Shown: positions 1 through 9,046, counted from the stretch's first letter. The stretch is DNA of 64,000 nucleotides from DAOUJI01 sp965224415 (GCA_965224415.1 CBDCZB010000004.1:496001-560000), one strand, 5' to 3'. The notes: generated by a model not told the origin, from the sequence alone. Made by a program: numbers and translations.

Positions 1-112
1 CCCCGTTCTTGCTTCCTGCCCAGCCCATACGTTGGACCGTACTCACTTCAAACCCATCAGGAAAGCTCGTGCCAAGATGTCTAGGTATGGACTCGTCAAG
101 CAGCAGCTTCAT
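1..112 (-). CDS. DUF5615-family PIN-like toxin, 3' end outside window
   Basis: Reading leftwards from an ATG at 112 the frame stays open to the window edge, giving 37 codons beginning MKLLLDESIPRHLG. This is the typical N-terminus of DUF5615 proteins (short PIN-like nucleases): a hydrophobic strand followed by the first acidic metal ligand (LLLDE), then a P-x-x-L helix start. The ATG lies inside the 3' end of the DUF433 gene (17-nt overlap), the usual antitoxin-toxin order of DUF433/DUF5615 pairs. Family knowledge suggests RNase toxin activity, but the catalytic C-terminal part is not in the window, so function is inferred from the N-terminus and the partner. Confidence 0.72.
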   Translation of the reverse strand, partial: MKLLLDESIPRHLGTSFPDGFEVSTVQRMGWAGSKNG

Positions 113-320
113 TGGACTGCCCAGTAAGGGCCAACTTGGCGTGTTGAAGGACTGCCACGGCTTGTTCCCGAGATACCGTGGGGTGGTTTTCCAGGAACTC
201 GTCGAGCCTATCACCCGCTTCCAGGTACTCCATCAGTATCCTTACGGGCACTCTGGTTCCTGAAAACACCGGCGTCCCGCCTAGTATCTCAGGGTCTTTG
301 TTGATGGCCGCATCAGTCAT
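96..320 (-). CDS. DUF433 family antitoxin-like protein
   Basis: 74 residues, the normal length for DUF433. The diagnostic pattern is visible: DPEILGGTPVFSGTRVPV near residues 9-26, then a predicted helix-turn-helix (YLEAGDRLDEFLENHPTVSREQA) typical of these small DNA-binding proteins. It overlaps the downstream DUF5615 toxin start by 17 nt, so the two are probably translationally coupled and form a type II toxin-antitoxin unit. The product is expected to neutralise the toxin and perhaps autoregulate the operon; that role comes from family knowledge. Confidence 0.85.
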   Translation of the reverse strand: MTDAAINKDPEILGGTPVFSGTRVPVRILMEYLEAGDRLDEFLENHPTVSREQAVAVLQHAKLALTGQSNEAAA

Positions 321-350
321 CGGGCTGCTCCTAGATAAATAGCCAGCGCC

Positions 351-1619
351 CTATAGCTTAACCAGGTTGCGGAAACGTTTGCTGCTTCGGTAGGGGCCGA
401 CCAAAGCCAGGGAAAGCTGGTCTTCCTGTATCAAGTCTTCGGCCACCCTCTCTAAATCGTCGGTGGTGATGGAGTCCAGCAGGCCCACCACCTCGTCGAC
501 GGTTCTGACTTTGCCCAAGAGTTTCTCCTGGGCGCCCATCCACATAGCTGTGGCACGGCTGTCTTCCATGCGAAGCAACATGCGTCCCTTGGTTAGCTCC
601 CTGGCCTTATTCAGTTCCGTCTCGGGAATTCCGTCCCGGAGCCCACCTAATTGCTCCAGAATGGCTTCTATCGCGGATTCGCTCTTCTGAGGTTCGACGC
701 CACAGTACACGGTGAAGGAGCCACAGTCGCGAAACAGGTTGAGGGAGCTGTGTACGTCATAGGCGAGGCCCCGCTTCTCTCGCACCTCTACGAAAAGGCG
801 CGAGCTCATGCCCTCGCCCAGAATAACGTTCAGCAACCCCAGGGCAAAGCGGTCCGGGTGCCCGAGGGGCAGGCTGTGGACTCCGACGCACAGGTGGGCC
901 TGGTCGGTCTTCTTGTACTCGTGACTGATTCGAGGCTCAGACTGCCCATTCACCACAGGAAACCAGTCGATCGCGTCGCCTCTGGGCCAGCTTCCTAGAG
1001 TCTCATCAACCAGGGCTGCGACTTCGTCGTGGGATACGTTTCCGGCGACCGCCACGACTGTGTTGACAGGGTTGTATTGGGAGTGCATGTATTCCATTAT
1101 CAGGTCCCGCGATATTCCCCGGACCGAATCCAGGCTGCCCCCCACGTCTCTGCCCATCGGCTGTTCCGGCCACATGGTCTGGTCCATCAACAGGTCCAAC
1201 TTTGAGGCGGGGTAGTCGTAGGTCATACGAAGCTCTTCCAGCACTACGTCCCGCTCCTTTTCCAGTTCTTCGGAGTCCATCAAGGGGTTGCGCATCATGT
1301 CGGCGAGAACGTTCCAGGACGACTCCATGTAAGGGCGGGCCACTTTGCACCAGTACACTGTCATCTCGCGGTCAGTGCTGGCGTTCAACACGCCGCCGAC
1401 GCCCTCGACGATCTCGCTCAACTCACGGGCGGTCGGCCAGCGTTTGGTCCCCTTGAAGAGCATATGCTCGAGAAAGTGTGAAGCGCCGGCCATCTCGTCA
1501 GTCTCATAACGGGAGCCGGCGCCCACGAATATGGCCATTGACACGGACCGGGTATGGGACATCGAACTGCTCAAAACCGTCAGTCCGTTGTCGAGCACAG
1601 ACCGTTCGTACATACTCAC
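351..1619 (-). CDS. M16 family zinc peptidase (insulinase / processing-peptidase type)
   Basis: 422 residues, the length of single-chain bacterial M16B peptidases. The inverted zinc motif HxxEH is present as H48-F-L-E51-H52 followed by MLFKGT, and the third ligand region appears as ERDVVLEELRM about 75 residues later. The C-terminal half carries the arginine/tyrosine region typical of the family (REKRGLAYDVHSS). These enzymes are ATP-independent peptidases that cut short peptides inside a clamshell chamber; the substrate here is unknown. There is no signal peptide. An alternative start is the second Met two codons in. It lies 25 nt after the MBL hydrolase stop and may be co-transcribed with it. 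Confidence 0.93.
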   Translation of the reverse strand: MSMYERSVLDNGLTVLSSSMSHTRSVSMAIFVGAGSRYETDEMAGASHFLEHMLFKGTKRWPTARELSEIVEGVGGVLNASTDREMTVYWCKVARPYMESSWNVLADMMRNPLMDSEELEKERDVVLEELRMTYDYPASKLDLLMDQTMWPEQPMGRDVGGSLDSVRGISRDLIMEYMHSQYNPVNTVVAVAGNVSHDEVAALVDETLGSWPRGDAIDWFPVVNGQSEPRISHEYKKTDQAHLCVGVHSLPLGHPDRFALGLLNVILGEGMSSRLFVEVREKRGLAYDVHSSLNLFRDCGSFTVYCGVEPQKSESAIEAILEQLGGLRDGIPETELNKARELTKGRMLLRMEDSRATAMWMGAQEKLLGKVRTVDEVVGLLDSITTDDLERVAEDLIQEDQLSLALVGPYRSSKRFRNLVKL

Positions 1620-1644
1620 CTCAGTTTGTTAAAGAAGGCCGGAG

Positions 1645-2262
1645 TCAGTCTCTGAGCCATTGAACGTCGCCGCAGAGGTCGGGGTCGTGGCTTCTGGAAT
1701 CGAAGTCTAGCATCTCGTTTCGAGCGGACCCAATTGTGGTGTCGTCGCCGTGGCCAGGATACACGGCCACCGAGTCGTCCAGGTGCATCAGCTTCTGCTC
1801 TATGGAGGTTTTTACCTGGCGGAAGTTGTCGGGAGAGGCCGTCCGTCCCGGCCCGCCCGGAAACAGGGTGTCCCCGGTGAACAGCCGGTCTCCGGCCAGG
1901 ATGCAGATGGCTCCCGGCGTGTGGCCGGGGGTGTGGACTATCTTTAGCTCCACCTTGCCAACTTCAAGAACGTCTCCGTCGCGAAGGGCCATGTCGGGAG
2001 CTATGGGGATGGCCTCGGCGTCGTCGGGATGGGAGGCAACGGGGGCCTGTGTAGCCGACTTGATTTCTTCCAGCCCCGCGGTGTGGTCGCCGTGGCGATG
2101 GGTGATAATGACTGCCTTTATGTTGGCGTCACCAATTTCAGCCAGCAGTTTTTCCGGTTCGGCGGGGGCGTCAATGATAACTGCGTCGCCTGTCTCCCTG
2201 CATCTGATCAGATACCCGTTGTTGCCAATGGGTCCCATTTCCGGCGCTTTACGGACTTCCAT
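1645..2262 (-). CDS. MBL-fold metallo-hydrolase, glyoxalase II-like
   Basis: 205 residues from the ATG at 2262 (start of MEVRKAPEMGPIGNNGYLI), the usual glyoxalase-II-like size. A longer open frame reaches 2574, but the extra residues look non-coding and lack family similarity, so I chose the internal ATG. The metal motif is THRHGDHTAG (HxHxDH); further ligands are HTPGHTPGA, FTGDTLF and YPGHGDDT. Likely a hydroxyacylglutathione-hydrolase-type thioesterase or a persulfide dioxygenase relative; substrate not determinable. Upstream of the M16 peptidase, same strand. Confidence 0.88.
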   Translation of the reverse strand: MEVRKAPEMGPIGNNGYLIRCRETGDAVIIDAPAEPEKLLAEIGDANIKAVIITHRHGDHTAGLEEIKSATQAPVASHPDDAEAIPIAPDMALRDGDVLEVGKVELKIVHTPGHTPGAICILAGDRLFTGDTLFPGGPGRTASPDNFRQVKTSIEQKLMHLDDSVAVYPGHGDDTTIGSARNEMLDFDSRSHDPDLCGDVQWLRD

Positions 2263-2595
2263 AGCGGAGTCTACATAATGTTGCGGCAAAAGCTCACTCC
2301 GTAAATTATTGCAACCAATATTATCAATCAAGGACGCCATATTGACAAGGAAGCCGACGCCAGCGCCCTCCAGATTCTTGAACAACGATGGTCGAGTTGG
2401 TATGATGTCATGCAGGCGGGACAGTCCAAGCAAGCTCGGCAATGAGATCCTCGGGCATACTTGGAGCCGGTCGACGGCTTCTAATGCTGTAAGCAAGAAC
2501 CATAGGGCCGGACTGAAGGCCCCCGGCGGGGGTTGATGGTTCGGCCCTTTGTTTATTGTCGGAGACACGACCATAGAGATGAATCGGAGACGCTG

Positions 2596-3870
2596 ATGTC
2601 CGGTATAGAGCTTGCGTTAGTCCTGATTTTCCTGCTGCTGTCGGCCTTCTTTTCCAGCGCGGAGTCGGCTTACCTGTCGCTGCAAAAGACCCGCATAGCC
2701 CACCTAGTGAGCACGGGCAGGCCAGGGGCCCCTGCGGTGTCGCGGATGATCAATAGGCCCGAGCGTATGCTGTCCACTGTGCTGCTGGGGAACAACCTTG
2801 TCAACGTGGCTTTCACGTCACTGGTGACAGTGGGCGTGGTGTCCTGGCTGGGCCAGGGCACGGGCGTGATCGTGGCCACAGCAGTGGGAACCTTGGCGTT
2901 GCTTCTATTGGGAGAGGTGATACCCAAGACGATGGCGGTGCGGAACTCAGAAAGGCTGGCATTCATCTACGCAACTCCCCTGACATGGGTGGGGTACCTG
3001 TTCCTGCCTTTCGTAGAAGTCTTGTACCGGCTCACCGAGGCCATAAACGCGATCACAGGCCGCCGGGACGCCAGGGGCGGCTATTTGATTACAGAGGCGG
3101 AGGTCAGGACCCTCATAGACATCGGAGAAGAGCAGGGGGCGTTGGAACCCGCCGAGGCTGAGTTGCTGGAGAAGGTCTTCCACTTCGGAGACAGCCAGGT
3201 GCAGGAAATCATGACTCCCCGCCCGGAGATAATCTGGGTCGCGCAGGGGGCGACCTTGCGAGACTTCCTGGAGACCTATTCGGCACAAACTCACACCAGG
3301 TTTCCGGTGTATCACGGCAACTTCGAGAACATCGTGGGCATAGTGTCGGTGAAGGACCTACTCAAGACTATGGCAGACACCGGACTCAACTCACAGTCCA
3401 GCGTAACTGAAGTCATGCGCTCCGCCATCTTCGTCCCAGAGACTAAACCTGTGGCTGAACTGTTCTCGGAACTCCGGGACACCGGCCAGCAAATGGCCAT
3501 CGTAGTGGACCAGTACGGTGGAGTCGCAGGCTTGGTCACCTTGAAACAACTGATAGAGGTGATAGTGGGCCGCGTTGGCGAAGAGGGCAGGCCAGCCACC
3601 GAAGAGTTCGCCACAGTGGGTGACGACCTGTTCGAAGTGGACGCGGGCATGGCCATACAGGAAGCCAACGAGGGCCTGGGGCTGGGGCTGCCGGAGGGAA
3701 GCTATCTGACCGTCGCTGGATTCGCCTTGGACCGATTGGGGCACATCCCGGAGCAGGGCGAGGAGTTCTACTTCAAGGATCTCCGTCTGGAAATCATCGA
3801 GATGCGCAACCTGAAGATTGAGACGGTTAGGATACACCGGGTTAAGGAGACTGCGGCCGAGCCCAAATAA
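2596..3870 (+). CDS. CNNM / CorC-HlyC type membrane protein with CBS pair
   Basis: 424 residues from the ATG at 2596 (MSGIELALVLIFLLL); the frame extends upstream but without family-like residues. Domains in order: DUF21/CNNM transmembrane domain (about 1-185) with FFSSAESAYLSL and the LLLGEVIPKTMAVRN signature; two CBS domains (about 200-320; MTPRPEIIWV, FPVYHGNFENIVGIVSVKDLL); and a C-terminal CorC_HlyC domain with FEVDAGMAIQEAN and GYLTVAGFALDRLGHIP-like residues. Family members are linked to magnesium efflux or divalent metal homeostasis at the inner membrane. The older 'hemolysin' name is historical. Monocistronic as far as can be seen. Confidence 0.92.
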   Translation: MSGIELALVLIFLLLSAFFSSAESAYLSLQKTRIAHLVSTGRPGAPAVSRMINRPERMLSTVLLGNNLVNVAFTSLVTVGVVSWLGQGTGVIVATAVGTLALLLLGEVIPKTMAVRNSERLAFIYATPLTWVGYLFLPFVEVLYRLTEAINAITGRRDARGGYLITEAEVRTLIDIGEEQGALEPAEAELLEKVFHFGDSQVQEIMTPRPEIIWVAQGATLRDFLETYSAQTHTRFPVYHGNFENIVGIVSVKDLLKTMADTGLNSQSSVTEVMRSAIFVPETKPVAELFSELRDTGQQMAIVVDQYGGVAGLVTLKQLIEVIVGRVGEEGRPATEEFATVGDDLFEVDAGMAIQEANEGLGLGLPEGSYLTVAGFALDRLGHIPEQGEEFYFKDLRLEIIEMRNLKIETVRIHRVKETAAEPK

Positions 3871-3935
3871 TGCGCTGACTGGGGCCCACGCAATAGCTTT
3901 GCTCCGCTCACTCAAGAGGTTCCCGGCAAGTCATG

Positions 3936-3964
3936 TTGACACTGCCATAGACCCCTCACATAAT
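3936..3964 (+). promoter_or_regulatory. Sigma70-type promoter for pncB-etfBA
   Basis: TTGACA at 3936-3941, a 17-bp spacer and CATAAT at 3959-3964, about 70 bp before the nicotinate phosphoribosyltransferase start. The -35 box is perfect and the -10 matches 5 of 6. No terminator is obvious between it and the gene. Confidence 0.6.
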
Positions 3965-4034
3965 GGATTCGACGTGAGACGGTTGCACCCTTGGCGAATC
4001 CTATTCGCCGTACACGGGCACACACGGGGGGAGC

Positions 4035-5423
4035 TTGCCTGACAGGTCCGATGAAAGCGGCCTCTTGGCCGACCTCTACCAGTTCACCGTAGCCCAGGCG
4101 TATTTCGACCTGGGAATGTTCGTTCCGGCCACCTTCAGCCTGTTCATACGCGCTTATCCCCACAATCGAGGGTATTTCGTGTCAGCGGGCCTGGAAGACG
4201 TGTTGGAGTTCCTTGCCCGCTGGACCGTCTCTGATGGGGCGATTGATTATCTTGACTCCACCGGCAGGTTCAGCCAACCCTTCCTGGAGCACCTCTCCCG
4301 GCTGAAGTTCACGGGGGATGTCTGGGCAATCCCGGAAGGCCGCATCTTCTTTTGCGACGAACCTGTCATGGAAGTCACGGGACCAATCATCCCCGCGCAG
4401 ATTGTCGAGACCTACGTGATCAACCGGGTGAACTATCAGACCGCCGTCGCCACCAAAGCCGCCCGGTGCGTCACGGCGGCGGAAGGACGGCCGTTGTCGG
4501 ACTTTTCGATGCGTCGGACCCAGGGGCTGGACGCGGCTATGAAGGCGGCTAGATCGAGCTATATGGTGGGCTTCTCCAGCACCAGCAACCTGGCGGCAGG
4601 CCGCGAGTACGGAATGCCTGTCAGCGGAACCATGTCCCACGCATTTGTAACCAGCCAGCCAGACGAATTGGAAGCGTTCCGCGCATACGCCCGGAGCCAC
4701 CCAGACAACACTACGCTACTCATAGACACCTACGACACCATAGCCGGAGCCCGGAAGGCCGCACAGGTGGGCAAAGAACTGGAAGAACGCGGCTACAGGC
4801 TGCGGGCGGTGCGGCTGGACAGCGGAGACTACGTCGAGCTGAGCCGGCAGGTGCGAGGCATCCTGGACTCCCAGGGCTTGGACTACGTAGAGATATTCGC
4901 CAGCGGCGGCCTGGACGAATATTCCATCGCCGACATACTGTCGGAGGGAGCCCCAATTGACGCTTTGGGCGTCGGCACGAGGCTTGGAGTGTCCGAGGAC
5001 GCCCCTTCCACCGACATGGTGTACAAGCTGGTGGAATGCGACGGGCGGCCCGTCAAGAAGCTGAGCGCAGGCAAGTCCTACCTGCCGGGTCCGAAGCAGC
5101 TCTTCCGGGTCAGGAACGCCGACGGGAGCTTTCAGGGGGATGTCCTGACCGGAAGGAATGAAGCCTCTGAGGGCGAGCCGCTGCTGTCCAAAGTCATGGA
5201 AAACGGGAAGCAAATTGCCGCTCCAGACTCTCTGGAACGTATAAGGGGCAGGTTTCGCGATGACATCGGGAGCCTGCCAGCGAAATACAAGGCTTTGAAA
5301 GACCCTCCCCACTATCCGGTAGGCGTCGGGGCCCGGCTCAAGAAACTCTCAGACCGTATAGACAAGGACCTGGTCGCCAGAGAAATCGAAGGCAATGTGA
5401 ACGCCAGCCTGGAGCGTAAATGA
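4035..5423 (+). CDS. pncB: Nicotinate phosphoribosyltransferase
   Basis: 462 residues. Joins nicotinate and PRPP with ATP hydrolysis to give nicotinate mononucleotide in NAD salvage. Seen: N-terminal LLADLYQFTVAQAYFDLG (equivalent to the family's TDLYQLTM), FSMRRTQGLDAAMKAAR, SGTMSHAFV with the histidine phosphorylated in the family, LLIDTYDTIAGARKA and VRLDSGDYVELSRQ. The start is TTG at 4035, preceded by the purine-rich ribosome binding site GGGGGGAG at 4025-4032. Its stop overlaps the ATG of the following ETF gene (ATGA), implying translational coupling between NAD salvage and an electron-transfer flavoprotein. Confidence 0.93.
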   Translation: MPDRSDESGLLADLYQFTVAQAYFDLGMFVPATFSLFIRAYPHNRGYFVSAGLEDVLEFLARWTVSDGAIDYLDSTGRFSQPFLEHLSRLKFTGDVWAIPEGRIFFCDEPVMEVTGPIIPAQIVETYVINRVNYQTAVATKAARCVTAAEGRPLSDFSMRRTQGLDAAMKAARSSYMVGFSSTSNLAAGREYGMPVSGTMSHAFVTSQPDELEAFRAYARSHPDNTTLLIDTYDTIAGARKAAQVGKELEERGYRLRAVRLDSGDYVELSRQVRGILDSQGLDYVEIFASGGLDEYSIADILSEGAPIDALGVGTRLGVSEDAPSTDMVYKLVECDGRPVKKLSAGKSYLPGPKQLFRVRNADGSFQGDVLTGRNEASEGEPLLSKVMENGKQIAAPDSLERIRGRFRDDIGSLPAKYKALKDPPHYPVGVGARLKKLSDRIDKDLVAREIEGNVNASLERK

Positions 5424-7258
5424 AGATAGCCGTTTGCATAAAGCATGTACCGGTGGTGTCCCGGATACAATTCGACTACGAGACCAAGACAATCGTCAGG
5501 GAGGGTGTGCCCTCGGAGGTCAACTCCTACGACCTGCTGGGCGTGGACAAAGCGGCGCAGTTGGTCCAGGAACACGGTGGAGAGGCGATAGTGTTCACCA
5601 TGGGACCGCCCGCGGCCCGAGACTCCCTGATACAGTGCCGGGCCATGGGAGCGAACAGGAGCGTTCACATCTCAGACAGAGCGCTGGCCGGTTCCGACAC
5701 GTTGGCTACGGCACGGTGCCTGTCGCTGGCGTTGCAGCGAGAGGCCTTCGATCTGGTTATATGCGGACGCCACAGTACAGACGCCGAGACCGGACAGGTG
5801 GGTCCTGAGACGGCGGAGCTTATGGGGATTCCCCACGTGTCCAACGTACGCAAGCTGGACTATTCGCCTGCCGAGAACACAATCACGGTGGAACGGGAGA
5901 CGGATGAAGGTCACCAGGTCATCAGTTGTCCCCTTCCGGCGCTTGTCACGGTGACCGAGGGCATCATGCCCGAACGTTTCCCTCGGCGGGAAGCTATGCA
6001 AGCTGCTCAGGAGGACCCCGCCATCGAAGAGGTGACGGCAAGCCAACTTTCTGACGACCTGGACATTTTCGGCTCCAACGGCTCCCCTACCTGGGTGTCG
6101 GAAATCAGGCTCATGGAGCCTCAACGCTTGGGCATTGTGTTCGATGAAGAACCCGCAGACGCCGCTGCCAAGATTGCCGAAGCCCTCAAGGGACGCGGAG
6201 AGCCCGCCAGCTCTCCTGAGGAGCGTGGGCGCCATACGAGGTACGCGGGGTCGTACGACAAGCCGATATGGGTTGTGGTCGAGCGTTCCGGGCAGGGAAT
6301 CCGGCGAGCCTCTTTAGAAGTCCTGGGAAAGGCGAGAGACGTGGCCGAGCAGACGCAATCGGAGGTGGTTGCCGTCATGCTGGACACTGTATCCGAGGAG
6401 GAAGTGAGGCATCTGGCGGCGTACGGGGCGGACCGTGTCCTGTCTACTGGCCCGATCAACGGTCATCCCGCCGGGCTTAGCGCCACCAACACCTTGGCCT
6501 CGGGGATCGCTGAGCGGAAGCCCTACGCCGTCCTGTTCAACTCCACACCCGACGGTCGTGACCTGTCCTCACGGGTGGCAGCTAGGCTGGGCCTAGGGCT
6601 AACGGGAGACGCGGTGGACCTGGAGGTGGACTCCGAAGGGCGGCTGGTGCAGCTGAAACCGGCCCTCGGCGGCAACGTCATCGCACCCATACTCTCCAAG
6701 ACCCTGCCCTACATGGCGACTATGCGTCCTGGTTTGATGACTCCCATCGAACCTGAAGAGGACGCCGCCGTCGAGACGGAGGTTCTGACGGTACACGAAC
6801 ACGACGGACCGGACATAACGCTGCTGCATGATCACGTGGAAGAAGACGCCCAGGGTCTGGAGCTGGAATCGGCCCGCATCGTGCTGGGCGTTGGCATGGG
6901 AGTCGGCGATGCGGGAAATGTGCCGACCGTCCGCGCGCTTGCCGAGTCGATAGGGGCTTCTCTGGCAGCAACGCGGTCCGTTGCCGACGAAGGCTGGCTT
7001 CCCAGGCAACTCCAGGTGGGGCTGACTGGCAGGGCCATAGCCCCGGACCTGTACATAGCCGTGGGCGTACGTGGAGACTTCAACCACACGGTGGGCATAC
7101 AAAGGGCCGGCACGATCCTCGCCATAAACACCAACCCCAACCCACGGCGCACCCCCATGTTCAACGCCGCTGACTACTCGATCGTAGGGGACTGGGAAGA
7201 GGCGCTGCCCGCCCTGATAGAGGCTATAAAGCCCTTCCTGGGAGACTTTCTGAAATAG
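5420..7258 (+). CDS. Fused electron-transfer flavoprotein, beta then alpha subunit
   Basis: 612 residues carrying both ETF subunits in one chain. Residues about 1-260 are the beta subunit: MKIAVCIKHVP start, the AGSDTLATA adenine-binding loop and GRHSTDAETGQVGPETAE. Residues about 285-612 are the alpha subunit: N-terminal Rossmann-like part (IWVVVERSGQGIRRASLEVLGKA) and C-terminal FAD domain with GWLPRQLQVGLTGRAIAPDLYIAVG, FNHTVGIQ, ILAINTNPN and FNAADYSIVGDW. ETF passes electrons from acyl-CoA or other flavin dehydrogenases to a quinone oxidoreductase. Usually these are two genes (etfB, etfA). The linker near residues 262-285 shows no other domain. Overlaps pncB by 4 nt. Confidence 0.92.
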   Translation: MKIAVCIKHVPVVSRIQFDYETKTIVREGVPSEVNSYDLLGVDKAAQLVQEHGGEAIVFTMGPPAARDSLIQCRAMGANRSVHISDRALAGSDTLATARCLSLALQREAFDLVICGRHSTDAETGQVGPETAELMGIPHVSNVRKLDYSPAENTITVERETDEGHQVISCPLPALVTVTEGIMPERFPRREAMQAAQEDPAIEEVTASQLSDDLDIFGSNGSPTWVSEIRLMEPQRLGIVFDEEPADAAAKIAEALKGRGEPASSPEERGRHTRYAGSYDKPIWVVVERSGQGIRRASLEVLGKARDVAEQTQSEVVAVMLDTVSEEEVRHLAAYGADRVLSTGPINGHPAGLSATNTLASGIAERKPYAVLFNSTPDGRDLSSRVAARLGLGLTGDAVDLEVDSEGRLVQLKPALGGNVIAPILSKTLPYMATMRPGLMTPIEPEEDAAVETEVLTVHEHDGPDITLLHDHVEEDAQGLELESARIVLGVGMGVGDAGNVPTVRALAESIGASLAATRSVADEGWLPRQLQVGLTGRAIAPDLYIAVGVRGDFNHTVGIQRAGTILAINTNPNPRRTPMFNAADYSIVGDWEEALPALIEAIKPFLGDFLK

Positions 7259-7303
7259 TCGATTCATTCCGGCTCGACAACGGGCCCGGTTCGAGGTGGA
7301 CGG

Positions 7304-8203
7304 ATGAACATGCGCGTAGGTTTCATAGGATTGGGGAAGATGGGTCTGCCCATGTGCCGCCGTCTGCTGGCCAACGGATTTCCGCTGACCGTCCACAACC
7401 GCAGCCGGGGCAAGGTTGACATGCTGGTGCAAGAAGGGGCCGCTCCAGCCAACTCGGCCAAGGGAGTCGTGGAGGCGTCGGACATAGTCCTTGCTTGCCT
7501 GCCTGACGGCCCGACCGTCGAGTCGGTGTTCCTGGGAGAGGACGGCGTGGTCGAGTCGGCCCGCCGGGGACAGGTCCTCGTTGACCACAGCACCGTATCG
7601 TCCCAGATTTCCAAGAGAATCGGCGAGGCGGCGGGGCAGAAGGGCGCCGTGTTCATGGATGCACCCATAAGCGGCGGAGTGGAACGGGCCGCCGAAGGGA
7701 CTCTGACGATTATGGCCGGAGGAGATGAGAAGGCGTTTGAGACAGCGTTGCCCGTATTCGAAGCAATGGGCGGCAATATCCGACGGGTCGGACCCATCGG
7801 GGCCGGCAGCACGGTAAAGTTGGTGAACCAGCACTTGGTAGCCGTGCATTCACTGGCCGCCGCCGAAGCCCTTCTGGCCGGGGTGTCCCAGGGAGCGGAC
7901 CCAGACCTGCTGATAGAAATACTTTCCACCAGCTGGGGAGCCAGCTTCATGCTGGAACGCAACGGACCCTCCATGCTGGACCGGGACTTCGAAAACGCCA
8001 GGGCGCCGCTGCGACTGATTTACAAAGACCTGGCCTTCGCCTTGGAAGGCGCGAAACAGTCAGGCGCCGCAATGCCCCTGGCGGAACGGACTATGGAGAT
8101 AATACTGGAAGCCGAGCAGAATGGAATGCTGGACCTGGACGTGTCATGCTTGGCGCTGCCCCTGGAAAAGAGGTCTGGGACAGAACTCCGACGCTCCTCC
8201 TGA
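7304..8203 (+). CDS. NAD(P)-dependent beta-hydroxyacid dehydrogenase (HIBADH family)
   Basis: 299 residues, standard for the 3-hydroxyisobutyrate / tartronate semialdehyde reductase family. Seen: N-terminal dinucleotide motif VGFIGLGKMGLPM with HNRSRGK (basic residues fit NADP preference), DAPISGGVERAAEGTLTIMAGG (the family's substrate/catalytic loop), and VGPIGAGSTVKLVNQHLVA containing the catalytic lysine in GSTVKLVNQ. Exact substrate unknown. Start ATG at 7304, with a second in-frame ATG two codons later; GAGGTGGA lies just upstream. Follows the ETF gene by 45 bp and may belong to its operon. Confidence 0.9.
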   Translation: MNMRVGFIGLGKMGLPMCRRLLANGFPLTVHNRSRGKVDMLVQEGAAPANSAKGVVEASDIVLACLPDGPTVESVFLGEDGVVESARRGQVLVDHSTVSSQISKRIGEAAGQKGAVFMDAPISGGVERAAEGTLTIMAGGDEKAFETALPVFEAMGGNIRRVGPIGAGSTVKLVNQHLVAVHSLAAAEALLAGVSQGADPDLLIEILSTSWGASFMLERNGPSMLDRDFENARAPLRLIYKDLAFALEGAKQSGAAMPLAERTMEIILEAEQNGMLDLDVSCLALPLEKRSGTELRRSS

Positions 8204-8281
8204 CACTAGACCTCGCGTTAGCCTCCAACGTTTCCCCTGGCTCATCGACATGCCCGTATGAAAACTCCGCCTGCCTTCTGT

Positions 8282-8287
8282 TATACT
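8282..8287 (+). promoter_or_regulatory. Possible -10 box (TATACT) for the OmpR-type regulator
   Basis: TATACT lies 42 bp upstream of the regulator's ATG. At a 17-bp spacing the -35 hexamer is poor (TGAAAA), so this is a weak call. Confidence 0.35.
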
Positions 8288-8329
8288 AGCCGCTAGTCAG
8301 TCCGAGAAATTCTCCGTAAGCTTGTCAAT

Positions 8330-9022
8330 ATGGCCTCATACTACGTAGTGGTGTTCACCGACCAGACCGCTGATTCAGACTCGTTATTGAGCGCTCTTGG
8401 CGACGAAGACGTCAGCTATGAGCTGCAAGACCCTGCTGTAGATGGCCCGGCCCTCAACGGCGCGCTGTCCAGCAAGCCCGACGCCGTCCTCGTAGATATG
8501 GAGGCCGTAGACAGCGGACTGGCGAAAATGGCGACAGACTCATGCCGGGAAGCTGGGCTCCCGGTGATTACTGTGCTGACCGCGACACGGTTGGGTCAAT
8601 ACGACCCCTCGATAAATCCCGATGACCTGATTGTCCACCCTTTCCCCAGCGGAGAGTTGAAGGCACGGCTGGGACAGATAATCTTCAAGAACCGCGGCCC
8701 CCAAGGCAGAGAAGTGTTGAAAGTCGGCGACCTTCAAATAGACTTGGAGCGGTACGAGGTGAGCCTGGAGGGAAAGAAGGTGCTCCTCACCTACAAAGAG
8801 TACCAGATGCTTGTCTTGCTGGCGTCCAATCCGGGCAAGGTGTACTCCCGCAAAAACCTTCTCAGCCAAGTGTGGGGATACGACTATTTCGGCGGCACCC
8901 GCACGGTCGACGTCCACGTCCGGAGGCTCAGGTCTAAAATAGAGAACGCCAACCACTCCTTTATCGAAACCATCTGGAACGTAGGATACCGGTTCAACCT
9001 GAAGGAATCGGGCGCGGGATAA
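8330..9022 (+). CDS. OmpR/PhoB-type response regulator with degenerate receiver
   Basis: 230 residues. The C-terminal part (about 128-225) is a clear winged-helix trans_reg_C domain: LLTYKEYQMLVLLASNPGKV, WGYDYFGGTRTVDVHVRRLR, and ETIWNVGYRF. The N-terminal receiver (1-120) keeps an aspartate at the phospho-acceptor position (VLVDME, D56) but lacks the paired acidic residues at its N-terminus (VVVFTDQ), and the conserved Lys-Pro is replaced by His-Pro (IVHPF). It may therefore act without canonical phosphorylation. No histidine kinase is adjacent, so it is an orphan here. It probably binds tandem direct repeats as a dimer; target genes unknown. Confidence 0.88.
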   Translation: MASYYVVVFTDQTADSDSLLSALGDEDVSYELQDPAVDGPALNGALSSKPDAVLVDMEAVDSGLAKMATDSCREAGLPVITVLTATRLGQYDPSINPDDLIVHPFPSGELKARLGQIIFKNRGPQGREVLKVGDLQIDLERYEVSLEGKKVLLTYKEYQMLVLLASNPGKVYSRKNLLSQVWGYDYFGGTRTVDVHVRRLRSKIENANHSFIETIWNVGYRFNLKESGAG

Positions 9023-9046
9023 GCTTTTATGCGTCCTCCGTTCTAG

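Noticed and set aside
2263..2574. N-terminal extension of the MBL hydrolase
   Set aside because: Open frame, but residues do not match the family and the internal ATG gives the normal length.
6599..7849. 416-residue open frame on the minus strand
   Set aside because: It lies wholly opposite etfBA and the dehydrogenase; it has low-complexity, non-family sequence, so it is a shadow of GC-rich coding DNA.
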